A program made the translations under genes and the position numbers. From positions 1 through 64,000 of the forward strand of contig JBJKPR010000003.1 of the NCBI GenBank assembly GCA_046706185.1: 64,000 nucleotides of DNA, read 5' to 3'. Positions 7,411 to 15,825 of this stretch are shown here, piece by piece (the stretch's first letter is position 1; every line of letters begins with the position of its first letter). The notes under the pieces are model-generated. The model saw only the letters and a list, made by a program, of their open reading frames with translations. It did no database searches and had not been told where the DNA came from. The DNA comes from JAJZXY01 sp046706185 (GTDB lineage: Archaea; Thermoplasmatota; Thermoplasmata; Sysuiplasmatales; Sysuiplasmataceae).

Positions 7411-8814
7411 TCAGCTCCCCCTCACAAGGGAAGTGAAAACGCCAATGAAGCTAAGCAGTCCGGAAAGAAGCATGACCACCCTCAGGCCTGCCATGAAGGA
7501 AGCCACATCTGCCGACGGGAGGCTGCCGCCCATTCCAGAAAAGAGCTGCAGCAGCATGCTCCCCGGCATGGAGGCGGCAAGCAGGGCGCTCATAAGTGCC
7601 AGGCTCATCAGCTGCCCGACGAACCTCATTGTGCCAAGCGTTCCTGAAGCCGTGCCCGATTGCTCCTTTGCAACCGAGCCCATCACTGAGTTGGTATTGG
7701 GGGCGGAGAAGAGGCCGAACCCGATTCCAATGACTGCCAGCGGCCATACCAATTCCTCCGGGGTAAGCTTTCCGATGCAGGCATATACAAAGAAGAAGGC
7801 TGCGGAGATTATCATCATCCCCAGTGAGGCGAGGATCCTCGAGCCGAGCCTGTCGGCCATCCTGCCGCTTATTGGGGAGAATATGACCATGAATACAGGC
7901 TCGGCCGTAAGTATGAGACCGGACCTTGATGGGCTGAGGCCGGCAATCGCTGAAAAATAGATGGAGAAAACGAAGACAATTGCAAACGTGCTGACGTAGT
8001 TGAGAAAGGCGGTGAAATTCCCAGCTGCAAATGTCCTGTTCCTGGTAAACAACGAAAGGTCGAGTATTGGCTCCCGTTTCCTCCTTTCATAGAGGACGAA
8101 CAGCAGGAGAGCAAGAAGGCCAAGCGCCAGCAGGTAGGCAGTGGCCAGCCAGCCGCTGACTTCGCTGAAGCTGAGGTACAGCACAATCGCCAGTACCGAA
8201 AGAAGGAAAATCGCGAAGCCCGCAAGGTCTATCGGGACCAAGCGCGTGGGGAGGTCCACTTTCCTGAGGAATGCGTACACGGGTATCATTGTGGCAATGG
8301 CACAGAGCGCAACCAGGTAGAACAGCGACTGCCATCCAAGGAACTCGATGAGCGCACCGGAGAGTATCGGTCCACTGGTCAGACCGAGATAGACAGACAT
8401 TGCGTTTATTCCAAGCGCTCCTCCCCTGTGCTCCGCCGGATAGACAGAGCTCACGATGGCAGTGGAGTTGACCGAAAGGAGGGAGCCGCCTACTCCCATG
8501 ACAAGGGACGAGAATATCAGAAAAAAGATGCTGAACGACACTGCAGCGAGAAGCGAGCCTGCCGCGAATACAACCAGCCCGAGAAGATAGAACCTTGACC
8601 TGCCGTAGATATCCGAGAGCTTGCCGAGCAGTATCATAAGTGAAGGAAGGGGAATGAGGTAAGCAAGCGGGACCCAGACCATAAGCGTGAAGGAGGCGCC
8701 CAGCGAATGCCCTATCTCAGGGACTGAAAAGGAGATCACGCTGCTTGTGAAAGGCGTGAGGAAGGCGCCTAGAGATGTGGAGAGAAGAACCTTTGGATTG
8801 GAATATTCCGCCAT
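7411..8814 (-). CDS. MFS transporter, DHA2-type multidrug exporter family
   Basis: 467 residues with about 14 hydrophobic segments, the topology of the DHA2 drug:H+ antiporters. The family loop motif is seen as LGKLSDIYGRSRFYLLG between helices 2 and 3, and GMADRLGSR-like repeats (SGRMADRLGSRILASLG) mark the second half. LGWQSLFYL after helix 6 is also typical. Monocistronic by appearance, with a TATA-like element (GATATAGATAC on the minus strand near 8895) upstream. Substrate unknown; an export role for organic compounds is the usual assignment. A second, distant DHA2 exporter is at 39224-40678. Confidence 0.88.
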   Translation of the reverse strand: MAEYSNPKVLLSTSLGAFLTPFTSSVISFSVPEIGHSLGASFTLMVWVPLAYLIPLPSLMILLGKLSDIYGRSRFYLLGLVVFAAGSLLAAVSFSIFFLIFSSLVMGVGGSLLSVNSTAIVSSVYPAEHRGGALGINAMSVYLGLTSGPILSGALIEFLGWQSLFYLVALCAIATMIPVYAFLRKVDLPTRLVPIDLAGFAIFLLSVLAIVLYLSFSEVSGWLATAYLLALGLLALLLFVLYERRKREPILDLSLFTRNRTFAAGNFTAFLNYVSTFAIVFVFSIYFSAIAGLSPSRSGLILTAEPVFMVIFSPISGRMADRLGSRILASLGMMIISAAFFFVYACIGKLTPEELVWPLAVIGIGFGLFSAPNTNSVMGSVAKEQSGTASGTLGTMRFVGQLMSLALMSALLAASMPGSMLLQLFSGMGGSLPSADVASFMAGLRVVMLLSGLLSFIGVFTSLVRGS

Positions 8815-8996
8815 TCACATCGCCAAACCGGTCTCCTGGTATGCAGCCCGGGACTGCTGCTGGAATCAGTTATCACGCTCGCTGCGTATCTATATCTTTC
8901 CCGGAGGATGGTTCTCCCCCACGGATGCAGTGAAGCGCTCCTGCTTCCTCGCCCCCGCCGCCGCCCCGTGGGACAAAGGTCCAAAAGATGCCGTTC

Positions 8997-10058
8997 CTAG
9001 AACAAAGGAAGGTGAATTCCGGCCGCGACAGTCAGTGAGAAAATGAGAAGGCCAAGTATGTATAGCCATCCGAAACGCTTGTTGTGAAGGAGCGCCTGCC
9101 TGTGGTACCACAGGGGCCATCCGACAAAGCCCTCCGGAGGAGCCTCCGGTCTTACACCCCTGACAACTCGCAGTGCCTGGAGAAGCCGTTTGTAGTTTGC
9201 CGCCACAAGAAGAAGAGTGAACGGAATAAACAGCGTTGCAGCGGCAACGGCAGTCACCACGTACATAAGCACTATGGTCAGAACAAGAAAGGCACGCGAC
9301 CTGGATTCCCCTGCGAGCACAGGGAGAGTTCGTATGTTCCTGCCCCTGTCGAAGTCAATCTGGTCTATATGCTTACCAACGAGCACTGACATGACGCCTA
9401 GGCCGTACGGTATGCTGGCCACCACTACCGTCAGGCTGAAAAAACCAGAAATTGCATAAAATCCTCCGGCCACCATCAGGGGCCCCCAGACGATAAACGA
9501 TGACAACTCGCCCAGCCCTATTTTCTTGAGCGAGAGGCTGGAGACGTCATACATAAAGAGTATTCCTGCCCCGATGGCGGCAAGGAGAATTATGCCCGGT
9601 CCCCTCAGCAGTGCAAAGTATGCAGCAATGAAGGCAAGTATGACGAGAAGGGAGAATATGGTCATCTTCATCTCCGAAACGGATACGACGTTGTCGGCAA
9701 TCGGATGCAGTGTGTACCTTCTTCGCGGTGAGTCTGGCGTGTCATCTCCGTACTTGAAGCCGAAAAGATCGTTCAACAGATTGCTCACCACATGCAGCAG
9801 TACAAACGCCAAAACAACGAGTACAAAGTTGAGCAGGTCGAACGAGCCGTAAATGATGGCAAACAGGCCGCTGATTATGCCTGCCTGAAAAGAAATGACC
9901 AGAATCAGTCCCCTTGCAGAATAAAGCATACGGGTAATGAAATCCTGACCGTATCTTCCGGCATCCTTGCGGTAAAAGCCCCTGAATGCACCGATCCAAG
10001 ATGCAAGCCGCAACCTGAATGGCTGGGTCCCCACAGAGGTGATCGTTTTTTCAGACAT
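8997..10058 (-). CDS. UbiA-family prenyltransferase
   Basis: Integral membrane enzyme that transfers a polyprenyl chain to an aromatic or other acceptor. 353 residues from ATG 10058, chosen because a TATA element (GCATATAC, 10098-10105) would start transcription at about 10075; a longer frame adds 21 unlike residues. The first Asp-rich motif is NLLNDLFGFKYGDD, the second is HIDQIDFDRGRNIRTLPVLAG, both needed for Mg-diphosphate binding. About nine membrane helices are visible. The motif pattern is closest to MenA/UbiA enzymes making menaquinone or related quinones; archaeal lipid (DGGGP synthase) or heme O synthases look different. No quinone pathway neighbours are present to settle the acceptor. 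Confidence 0.85.
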   Translation of the reverse strand: MSEKTITSVGTQPFRLRLASWIGAFRGFYRKDAGRYGQDFITRMLYSARGLILVISFQAGIISGLFAIIYGSFDLLNFVLVVLAFVLLHVVSNLLNDLFGFKYGDDTPDSPRRRYTLHPIADNVVSVSEMKMTIFSLLVILAFIAAYFALLRGPGIILLAAIGAGILFMYDVSSLSLKKIGLGELSSFIVWGPLMVAGGFYAISGFFSLTVVVASIPYGLGVMSVLVGKHIDQIDFDRGRNIRTLPVLAGESRSRAFLVLTIVLMYVVTAVAAATLFIPFTLLLVAANYKRLLQALRVVRGVRPEAPPEGFVGWPLWYHRQALLHNKRFGWLYILGLLIFSLTVAAGIHLPLF

Positions 10059-10149
10059 GTCAGTATCCGGCGACAGACAGCCGGCGCCTTCGGTCATGTA
10101 TATGCTTTTTGACCATATCAAACCACAGCCTGAAATGTGCGGAGGTGGA

Positions 10150-10246
10150 TGCGGGAGGAGGGATTTGAACCCACGTACCCCTGCGGGACAGAATTTCCTA
10201 CGGGATCTTAAGTCCTGCGCTGTTGGCCAAGCTTAGCTACTCCCGC
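10150..10246 (-). tRNA. tRNA-Leu (anticodon UAA) with a 12-nt intron
   Basis: Acceptor GCGGGAG/CTCCCGC with discriminator A; D-arm GCTAAGCTTGGCCAACAGC; anticodon loop CTTAAGA (UAA at 34-36); long variable arm TCCCGCAGGGGTAC, as required for class II tRNAs; T-loop TTCAAAT. Read without an intron the anticodon stem has a mismatch and the variable arm is too long; removing 12 nt after position 37 gives the stem CAGGA/TTCTG (one G-U pair) and a normal variable arm. CCA is not encoded. The T-stem GTGGG/CCCTC keeps one U-U mismatch, which is unusual. Mature length 85 nt. A TATA element lies just upstream. Confidence 0.93.
10195..10206 (-). other. Archaeal tRNA intron, 12 nt, at canonical position 37/38
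   Basis: Intron ATCCCGTAGGAA. Its TAGG (intron 7-10) pairs with CTTA of the anticodon loop (32-35; C-G, U-G, U-A, A-U), giving the 4-bp central helix of a splicing-endonuclease site, with A36-G37-A as 5' bulge and AA-A38 as 3' bulge. The inner part TCCCG is too short for an inner helix, so this is a relaxed bulge-helix-loop rather than a full BHB motif. Confidence 0.8.
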
Positions 10247-10269
10247 CCTGGCAACTGGATTGTGAGCGC

Positions 10270-10280
10270 AGTAATAAATC
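10270..10280 (-). promoter_or_regulatory. TATA box of tRNA-Leu
   Basis: Minus-strand GGAGATTTATTAC, centred about 29 nt upstream of the mature 5' end at 10246, fits a BRE/TATA pair that starts transcription a few nt before the tRNA. Confidence 0.6.
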
Positions 10281-10385
10281 TCCTTGTCGGGCTGACCGCC
10301 CGGAGTGCACAGAAAGAGTGAATAAACAGGATCGTTTAATCTATGTTGTACGGAATAGTCAGCAGCAACAGAGGAAGATGATCGT

Positions 10386-11909
10386 ATGGTCAAGGAGTAT
10401 GGCATTTTCGTAGACGGCCGATGGACAGAGGGATCGAGGAGCGAATTCTTTGAAACTGTCAATCCCGCCACGGGCGAAGTGCTTGCCAGGTTCTCAAAGG
10501 GAAACAGGAAGGATGTGGACCTGGCAGTGAGGTCCGCAGAAAAGGGGTTCAGGGTGTGGAAAGAAATACCGGCGCCCATGAGGGGGGAAGTGCTGTTGAG
10601 GGCGGCGCTGAACCTTGAGAAGCACAAGGACGAGCTTGGCTTGCTCGTCACAAGGGAGATGGGGAAGGTCCTGAGTGAAGGTAGAGGGGAAGTCCAGGAG
10701 GCAATTGATTTCTTCAAGTACATGGCTGGCGAGGGGAGAAGGATGTTCGGCGAAACGACACCCTCCGAGCTTCCAGACAAGTTCAACATGACGGTGAGGC
10801 TTCCCAAGGGACCAGTTGGAATGATTACACCATGGAACTTCCCGGTGTCCATTCCCTCCTGGAAGATGGGTGCGGCGTTGATTGCCGGATGCTCTGTCGT
10901 GCTCAAGCCTGCTACAGACACCCCGCTGTGTGCTGCAAGGTTCGTGGAACTCGTGAACGATGCCGGATTTCCGCAGGGAGTGATCAACCTGGTGGCCGGA
11001 AGCGGCGCAGAGGTCGGTAATCCTCTGATCAACCATCCGGGCATAAGGGCGATATCGTTCACAGGCGGCGTCGCCACCGGGAAGGAGGTCTACACGGAGG
11101 GGGCAAAGAGGCTCATACAGGTGCACCTTGAGCTTGGGGGCAAGAACCCAGTCATAGTCATGGAGGATGCAAACCTTGACCTTGTGGTCGATGGCGTGCT
11201 CTTCGGTGCCTTCGGCACTTCCGGGCAGAGGTGTACGGCAACGAGCAGGCTGATAGTCCACGAAAAGGTATTTGACAGGCTCATGTCAAGGCTCACCGAA
11301 CGGGTGGAGAAAATGAGGGTCGGCAATCCGGCTGACGAAGGGGTCGACATGGGTCCCGTGATAAACAGGAAGGCAAAGGATTCGATAATGGGGTACATCG
11401 ACATAGGCAGGAAGGAGGGAGGAAGAGTGCTTACTGGAGGAGAGCAGCTGGAAGGAGGGGAGTACAGCGGGGGCAACTTCATCCAGCCCACAATCATCGA
11501 GACGAAGCACGGCTCCAGGATCAGCCTGGAGGAGATATTCGGCCCGGTGCTGTCAGTCATAAAGGTGAAAGGGTTCGAGGAGGCGGTAGGCGTTGCAAAC
11601 GGTGTGCAGTACGGCCTGAGCTCTGCAATTTACACCAGAGATGTCAACAGGGCGTTCAAGGCGATACGGCTCCTTGAAAGCGGAATAACATACATCAATG
11701 CACCCACGATCGGTGCAGAAATCCATCTTCCCTTCGGAGGAGTCAAGAGCACTGGGACAGGGGGAAGGGAGGCGGGCTCCACCGCAATTGAGGAGTTCAC
11801 AGAGCTCAAAAGCGTCTTCATTGACTACAGCGACAGGCTCCAGAAGGCGCAGATAGACACCGAAAGCAGGCTGAGGGAAAGAGCGGTGGAGGCGGAGAAG
11901 TCAGAGTAG
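10386..11909 (+). CDS. NAD(P)-dependent aldehyde dehydrogenase
   Basis: 507 residues, the usual ALDH length. Oxidises an aldehyde to the acid with NAD(P). The substrate channel and cofactor site are complete: MITPWNFPVSIPSWKMGAAL, the Rossmann segment SFTGGVATGKEV, general base Glu in HLELGGKNPVIV, catalytic Cys in GTSGQRCTATSRL, and EEIFGPVLSVI near the C-terminus. The extra C-terminal tail after KSVFIDYSD is charged and predicted helical. In Thermoplasma and Picrophilus a related enzyme is the glyceraldehyde dehydrogenase of the non-phosphorylating Entner-Doudoroff pathway; semialdehyde dehydrogenases (succinate, 2-oxoglutarate) are equally close, and no neighbour decides. GAGG lies 11 nt before the ATG. 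Ends exactly against the convergent DUF99 gene. Confidence 0.93.
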   Translation: MVKEYGIFVDGRWTEGSRSEFFETVNPATGEVLARFSKGNRKDVDLAVRSAEKGFRVWKEIPAPMRGEVLLRAALNLEKHKDELGLLVTREMGKVLSEGRGEVQEAIDFFKYMAGEGRRMFGETTPSELPDKFNMTVRLPKGPVGMITPWNFPVSIPSWKMGAALIAGCSVVLKPATDTPLCAARFVELVNDAGFPQGVINLVAGSGAEVGNPLINHPGIRAISFTGGVATGKEVYTEGAKRLIQVHLELGGKNPVIVMEDANLDLVVDGVLFGAFGTSGQRCTATSRLIVHEKVFDRLMSRLTERVEKMRVGNPADEGVDMGPVINRKAKDSIMGYIDIGRKEGGRVLTGGEQLEGGEYSGGNFIQPTIIETKHGSRISLEEIFGPVLSVIKVKGFEEAVGVANGVQYGLSSAIYTRDVNRAFKAIRLLESGITYINAPTIGAEIHLPFGGVKSTGTGGREAGSTAIEEFTELKSVFIDYSDRLQKAQIDTESRLRERAVEAEKSE

Positions 11910-12482
11910 TCACGCCTTTCCGCGCGATTCTCCCGATGATATTGCACCTGCGAAGATATGCGCAAGCCTGAGGGGCTCCGGATAGTTTCCCCTGACAATC
12001 GAGGCGCCGATCAGCTCCGCGGCGTCTTCGTCCCGTATGCCCTCGCAGCGGGCGAACAGCCTGAAGGCGCCCCCCTCGACCCTGCGCGGCGTGTAATGCT
12101 CAATCAGTTCCATCCTTTCCTTCCAGTCCGGAAAGTGCTTCATGAGTGCATTTCTCATTTCATCCTTGTCCGGCTCGGACCTCGTCACGCTTATCACAGG
12201 TATTCCCGTTGCCCTGTGAATCAGGGCCAGGTCGTAGACATTGAAGCCACCGCATGCTATGCCGTCGAGCATCACCACCCTGAGCTGTTCCCGCAGCCTT
12301 GATCCGAGTATCGCCTCCACGACCTTCCCCGACGCGTCCCTTCCGTCTACCTCGCAGTCTGTGACTATCGCCCCCTCAACGTAGGAGGGCAGCCTTGCAA
12401 TCACCCCTACAAGGGGAACCCTGCCGTCCCTGAAAGTGAAATTCCCGTCGTCAAATGCTATTGCGCGTGTCTGCTTCTTCAA
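11910..12482 (-). CDS. DUF99 (UPF0215) family protein
   Basis: 190 residues. Archaeal family with an RNase H-like/endonuclease V-like fold, sometimes called endonuclease dU; activity in cells is not established. Seen here: RAIAFDDGNF at the N-terminus, VVMLDGIACGGFNVYDL in the centre and GIPVISVTRSEPD, which are the family's conserved blocks including the acidic residues of the presumed metal site. It is the last gene of a three-gene operon (membrane protein, Pth2, DUF99), with 1-2 nt gaps, so it is translated together with peptidyl-tRNA hydrolase. Confidence 0.88.
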   Translation of the reverse strand: MKKQTRAIAFDDGNFTFRDGRVPLVGVIARLPSYVEGAIVTDCEVDGRDASGKVVEAILGSRLREQLRVVMLDGIACGGFNVYDLALIHRATGIPVISVTRSEPDKDEMRNALMKHFPDWKERMELIEHYTPRRVEGGAFRLFARCEGIRDEDAAELIGASIVRGNYPEPLRLAHIFAGAISSGESRGKA

Positions 12483-12483
12483 T

Positions 12484-12852
12484 TCACATCAGTGCCAGTT
12501 CACCCGTTACCGGGTCTATGTCCGACTCCTTCGCGGGGCCTATACCCAGGCAGGTCACAGTGCCCGCCGGGATCTCCGTCAGCCCGGCGTCTGCAATCAC
12601 GCTGCTTGTAAGCCCTCTTGCCCTTGCAGCATCCCTGAGGAAGAAGAGCTCTTCGAGGCTCTTCACCTTCACAACAACCTTCTTCTGTCCCTCTGCAAAC
12701 CACGCGTCGAACACCTTCCTGTTCTTCTCCCTCGAGAGAAGGGAGCAGCTGACGGCAGCGTGAGCGACCTGCACCGCCATTTTCCCGGGCGACAGCCTGA
12801 GGTCTGTCCTGACAGCCACAACGAGCTTGTAGTCAAACATGCCGTCGTTCAT
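12484..12852 (-). CDS. pth2: Peptidyl-tRNA hydrolase, archaeal/eukaryotic type (Pth2)
   Basis: Releases tRNA from peptidyl-tRNA that drops off ribosomes. 122 residues, normal for Pth2. Motifs: YKLVVAVRTDLRLSPGKMAVQVAHAA (catalytic Lys/His region given by GKMAVQVAHA), KVVVKVKSLEEL, VIADAGLTEIPAGTVTCLGIGP (catalytic Asp, Thr pocket). The start ATG overlaps the stop of the upstream membrane-protein gene by one base (TGATG), which suggests translational coupling. Confidence 0.96.
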   Translation of the reverse strand: MNDGMFDYKLVVAVRTDLRLSPGKMAVQVAHAAVSCSLLSREKNRKVFDAWFAEGQKKVVVKVKSLEELFFLRDAARARGLTSSVIADAGLTEIPAGTVTCLGIGPAKESDIDPVTGELALM

Positions 12853-13208
12853 CAGCTTCCCCCCTCCTTTCCACCAGGCCCGGGGTACTCGCCTGCCGAC
12901 TTGGGTCCGCCGCGGATTAACGGCTTGAGAACTGCTATGAGCAGGAAAGCTGCAGTAACGGCGGCAAGAACCGCGGGAAGCGCATAAAACTGAAAGGGTA
13001 AACCAGTCACCTGCGAAACAAGAAGCAGCATGAACATGACTATCAGTGTGATTGCAAGGCTCAGTCCCGCAGACGAGGTTATGAAATGAGTCTCGTCATC
13101 ACGCCAGGGGCTCTTTTTCACCGAGAATGCAAGCAGTGCGGACATACCAGGCAGAAAGAAAAAAAGTGCGGCGATTGCGGGAAGCAGAAGAACGGTGATT
13201 TCGGTCAT
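12852..13208 (-). CDS. Small membrane protein of unknown function, first gene of the pth2 operon
   Basis: 118 residues with three or four hydrophobic segments (about residues 5-28, 45-68, 75-98) and a Gly/Pro/Lys-rich cytoplasmic tail. No motif recognised. A TATA box (minus strand ACAATTATAATTG, about 13230-13239) is centred some 26 nt upstream of the ATG, so the mRNA is probably leaderless. Its coupling with Pth2 may only reflect operon organisation. Confidence 0.65.
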   Translation of the reverse strand: MTEITVLLLPAIAALFFFLPGMSALLAFSVKKSPWRDDETHFITSSAGLSLAITLIVMFMLLLVSQVTGLPFQFYALPAVLAAVTAAFLLIAVLKPLIRGGPKSAGEYPGPGGKEGGS

Positions 13209-13229
13209 TCCAGCATTAAATGATTTTCA

Positions 13230-13239
13230 ATTATAATTG
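13230..13239 (-). promoter_or_regulatory. TATA box of the membrane protein-pth2-DUF99 operon
   Basis: AT-rich CAATTATAAT on the minus strand predicts transcription starting at about 13206-13210, at the first codon of the operon. Confidence 0.5.
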
Positions 13240-13380
13240 TTTTGCACAGTCCTCCGCGCAGGCAGGTTTCCGGTTGTTTCAGCCATTCAGTCGGGCAGAT
13301 ATCACTCCGGCAGGCATGGAAACCGGGATACTCATGCCTTATGTGTGCGCAGCGGCACCATGTGAAGCGGGGTGATGGAC

Positions 13381-13390
13381 AATATAATAA
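13381..13390 (+). promoter_or_regulatory. TATA box of tgtA
   Basis: AATATAATAA about 27-35 nt before the ATG at 13416 predicts a leader of only a few nucleotides. It sits inside an open frame that extends upstream, and therefore argues for the shorter start. Confidence 0.5.
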
Positions 13391-13415
13391 ACAGGAGAGC
13401 TGGTTTGACAGCCGG

Positions 13416-15359
13416 ATGAACGGCGATTTCGAGTTGCTCGAAAGGGATGGCCTGGCAAGGATATGCAGGCTGGAGACGGCACACGGCAGGGTGGAAACGC
13501 CGGCACTGATGCCGGTCATCAATCCTAACAGGAAGGTGATCAGCGCAGGAGAGATGAAGTCTCTTTTCGGCACGGAGATGGTGATCACCAATTCGTACAT
13601 AATCTCCAGGAATGAAGATCTCAGGAATGAGGCGATGAGGAAGGGGGTGCACGGTCTTCTCGACTTCGACCGGACTGTGATGACGGACAGCGGTACTTTC
13701 CAGACACACGTCTACTCTGATGTGAGCGTCGACCCTGCGGCGATATTTGAATTCCAGAAGGCAATAGGAAGCGACATTGCCACCGTCTTTGATGTTTTCT
13801 CTGAACCTGAGTTCTCAAGGAGTCAGGCAGAGAGCGCCGCAGGCATCACTGCAGAAAGGGTAAGGGGCGCGATGGCCGGCGAGAGGGGAAACAGCCTTGC
13901 CGCGGCAACGGTGCAGGGAGGCCTTTTTCAGGACGTGAGGGAGAGGGCAGCCAGGGATCTGAGTGCAGCAGGTGCCGACTATTTCACAATAGGCGGTGTT
14001 GTCCCGCTGCTCGAGAATTACAGGTTTGCCGACCTTGTGAATGTCATTGTTGCTTCAAAGAGGGGCCTTTCGCCCGGAAGGCCCGTGCACCTGTTCGGAG
14101 CGGGGCATCCGCTCATGCTCCCGCTCGCAGTTCTCCTTGGATGTGATCTGTTCGACTCTGCGTCATATGTCAAGTACGCCTACGACGGCAGGATGATGTT
14201 CCCGGAGGGTAGCGTTTCCCTCCAGGATATCAGGTACTCCTGGTGCGACTGCCCCGTGTGCAGTGCAACCACCGCAAAGGAGCTGCGGGAAGCGGAGGCG
14301 GGGGAAAGGGTCCGCAGCATCGCAAAGCACAACCTGTATGTTCTCACATCGGAGCTGGGCAGGATAAAGCAGGCCGTACATGACGGCAGCCTCTGGAACC
14401 TTGTGGAGTCGAGGGCGAGAAGCAACCCCCAGCTGTTCGACGCGTATGCGGCGGTTCTTTCACATGGCTCGTACCTGGCCGCGTACGAGCCCAGGTCGAG
14501 AAGGACGGGCGTGAATTTCACTGACAGCCTTTCGCTCAGCAGACCTGACTGCGCCACCTTCCTCTCCCAGGCGTCCACGATCAGGCCCGGGGCTGGGAAG
14601 AAGCTACTTGTTGTGAAGGGGGACAGGCAGTATTTCACTCACTTTGACTTCAGTTCGGCAAAGGAGGGGGAGGACGTGGCATCCATGACGAGGATAGGCA
14701 TCTTCCCCCTGCAGCTCACCGAAACTTACCCCCTATCGCAGTCGACGTACTCTTCGTCTCTCCAGTGCGCTGAACAGCCGGATGCATATGCATCCAGGTT
14801 TGGCTACACTTCGTTCAGGACAGAAGAAGGCAGGTGGAGAAGGGGCGGGAGGCATGCTGACAGGCAGGGGGGCGCGTCGCAGGTCAGGATTGTGTGCCAG
14901 TACCAGTTCGGAGCAAGATGTGCGGAGGCCATCGCAGACGGTGCACTCGAATGCACCTACTCGAAGAACACGGGAAAGCTGAGGACAGTCGCTAGGGACG
15001 GAAAGCAGATCCTTTTCTTCAGGACAGAGGACGGCCTCTTCTCGATAAAATACCACGGTGGGGAAATACTCAAGTCGGCACTGCCGCCGGGCTCTATGAG
15101 GGTTGTCTGCTCGGACGATGCGGTGCCCTTTGTCTCTTCCGGGAGAAGCCTCTTCACCAGGTTCGTCCTTGATGCGGATGAGTCGATCAGGCCTGGTGAT
15201 GAATGCCTCGTGGTCGACGGTTCCGACAGGCTGCTTGCCGTTGGAAGGGCTCTTCTGAGAAGGGAGGAGATGCTGTCGTTCAGCAAGGGAGTGGCTGTCG
15301 ACGTCAGGGAGGGGCTGCCTTCTTCATCGTCCTCTCTGCAACCTGAAGACAGGAGATGA
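13416..15359 (+). CDS. tgtA: Archaeosine tRNA-guanine transglycosylase (ArcTGT)
   Basis: Exchanges guanine 15 of tRNA for preQ0, the first committed step of archaeosine synthesis. 647 residues from ATG 13416 (MNGDFELLERDGLARI). The N-terminal TIM-barrel catalytic domain shows VMTDSGTFQTHVYSDVSVDP with the active-site Asp, a second Asp in FDVFSEPEFSRS, and the zinc site WCDCPVCSATT with a following His. The middle domain is followed by a C-terminal PUA domain (PPGSMRVVCSDDAVPFVSSG ... AVGRALLRREEM, about 570-640), which binds the acceptor stem. An open frame extends 58 codons upstream but lacks similarity and contains the promoter. The gene overlaps the convergent pcc1 gene by 56 bp at the 3' end. 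Confidence 0.95.
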   Translation: MNGDFELLERDGLARICRLETAHGRVETPALMPVINPNRKVISAGEMKSLFGTEMVITNSYIISRNEDLRNEAMRKGVHGLLDFDRTVMTDSGTFQTHVYSDVSVDPAAIFEFQKAIGSDIATVFDVFSEPEFSRSQAESAAGITAERVRGAMAGERGNSLAAATVQGGLFQDVRERAARDLSAAGADYFTIGGVVPLLENYRFADLVNVIVASKRGLSPGRPVHLFGAGHPLMLPLAVLLGCDLFDSASYVKYAYDGRMMFPEGSVSLQDIRYSWCDCPVCSATTAKELREAEAGERVRSIAKHNLYVLTSELGRIKQAVHDGSLWNLVESRARSNPQLFDAYAAVLSHGSYLAAYEPRSRRTGVNFTDSLSLSRPDCATFLSQASTIRPGAGKKLLVVKGDRQYFTHFDFSSAKEGEDVASMTRIGIFPLQLTETYPLSQSTYSSSLQCAEQPDAYASRFGYTSFRTEEGRWRRGGRHADRQGGASQVRIVCQYQFGARCAEAIADGALECTYSKNTGKLRTVARDGKQILFFRTEDGLFSIKYHGGEILKSALPPGSMRVVCSDDAVPFVSSGRSLFTRFVLDADESIRPGDECLVVDGSDRLLAVGRALLRREEMLSFSKGVAVDVREGLPSSSSSLQPEDRR

Positions 15360-15531
15360 AATCATCAACTGTCCTAAGGAGGCTCAGCAGGCTGTCTGAT
15401 TCGGCCGATGCGGTAATCGAGCCTTCAGATGCGCTTGACGATATGAACTCACCGTTGTCCATCTCAACTGCTTCATGCAGTCGTCGCGCATCGACGTCGA
15501 ACTTCATGGTGATGTCGATCCTGTAGTGCAA
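15304..15531 (-). CDS. pcc1: KEOPS complex subunit Pcc1
   Basis: 75 residues. Small alpha/beta dimerising subunit of the KEOPS/EKC complex that makes t6A37 in tRNA with Kae1 and Bud32. Pattern: an N-terminal beta strand YRIDITMKFDVDARRLHEAV, a central beta hairpin, then the helix SDSLLSLLRTVDDFISCLQVAER, which is the family hallmark. The TTG start at 15531 is needed to include strand 1; GAGGAG lies 8 nt upstream. It follows the winged-helix gene by 12 nt, so it belongs to the minus-strand operon 16450-15304, and its 3' end overlaps tgtA. Kae1, Bud32 and Cgi121 are not in the window. Confidence 0.8.
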   Translation of the reverse strand: MHYRIDITMKFDVDARRLHEAVEMDNGEFISSSASEGSITASAESDSLLSLLRTVDDFISCLQVAERTMKKAAPP

Positions 15532-15543
15532 GACTAACGCTCC

Positions 15544-15825
15544 TCAGAGCCTCAGTCCGAATGCAGTTGTAAACTCTTCAACCTTTCTGAATTCCTGGAG
15601 GAAATATCTCCCCTTCTCCGTTATGGAGTATGACGTCTTGTCGCCATCGCTGTTTTTCGAGATGAGGCCGTTTGATTCGAGCATTCCAAGGTACTTCGTC
15701 AGCCTGTCGTATGAAAGGTTTGCCTTGTACAGTATATGTGTCGGCTTTGTCTCCCTGTCGGATGATACTGCCCTGAGAATATCGGCGAATATGCGCGCCT
15801 TGGACCTGTATGCCGACTCAGGCAC
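15544..15825 (-). CDS. Winged helix-turn-helix DNA-binding protein
   Basis: 93 residues forming one wHTH domain: RIFADILRAVSSDRE, a recognition region HILYKANLSYDRLTKYLGML, and the wing DGDKTSYSITEKGRYFLQEF. It belongs to the short archaeal wHTH group related to the SSV/ArnR N-terminal domain (HTH_45-like), which usually act as dimeric repressors or activators. It overlaps the end of the upstream membrane-protein gene by 8 bp and precedes pcc1 by 12 nt. The overlap suggests that the membrane protein and this regulator act together, for instance as a one-component membrane-linked sensing pair; that is inference. Confidence 0.82.
   Translation of the reverse strand: MPESAYRSKARIFADILRAVSSDRETKPTHILYKANLSYDRLTKYLGMLESNGLISKNSDGDKTSYSITEKGRYFLQEFRKVEEFTTAFGLRL

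Noticed and set aside
10247..11077. Minus-strand frame reaching into the tRNA
   Set aside because: Overlaps tRNA-Leu and is antisense to the aldehyde dehydrogenase.
13205..13600. 131-codon minus-strand frame overlapping tgtA start
   Set aside because: Antisense to the conserved tgtA N-terminus and to the promoter region.
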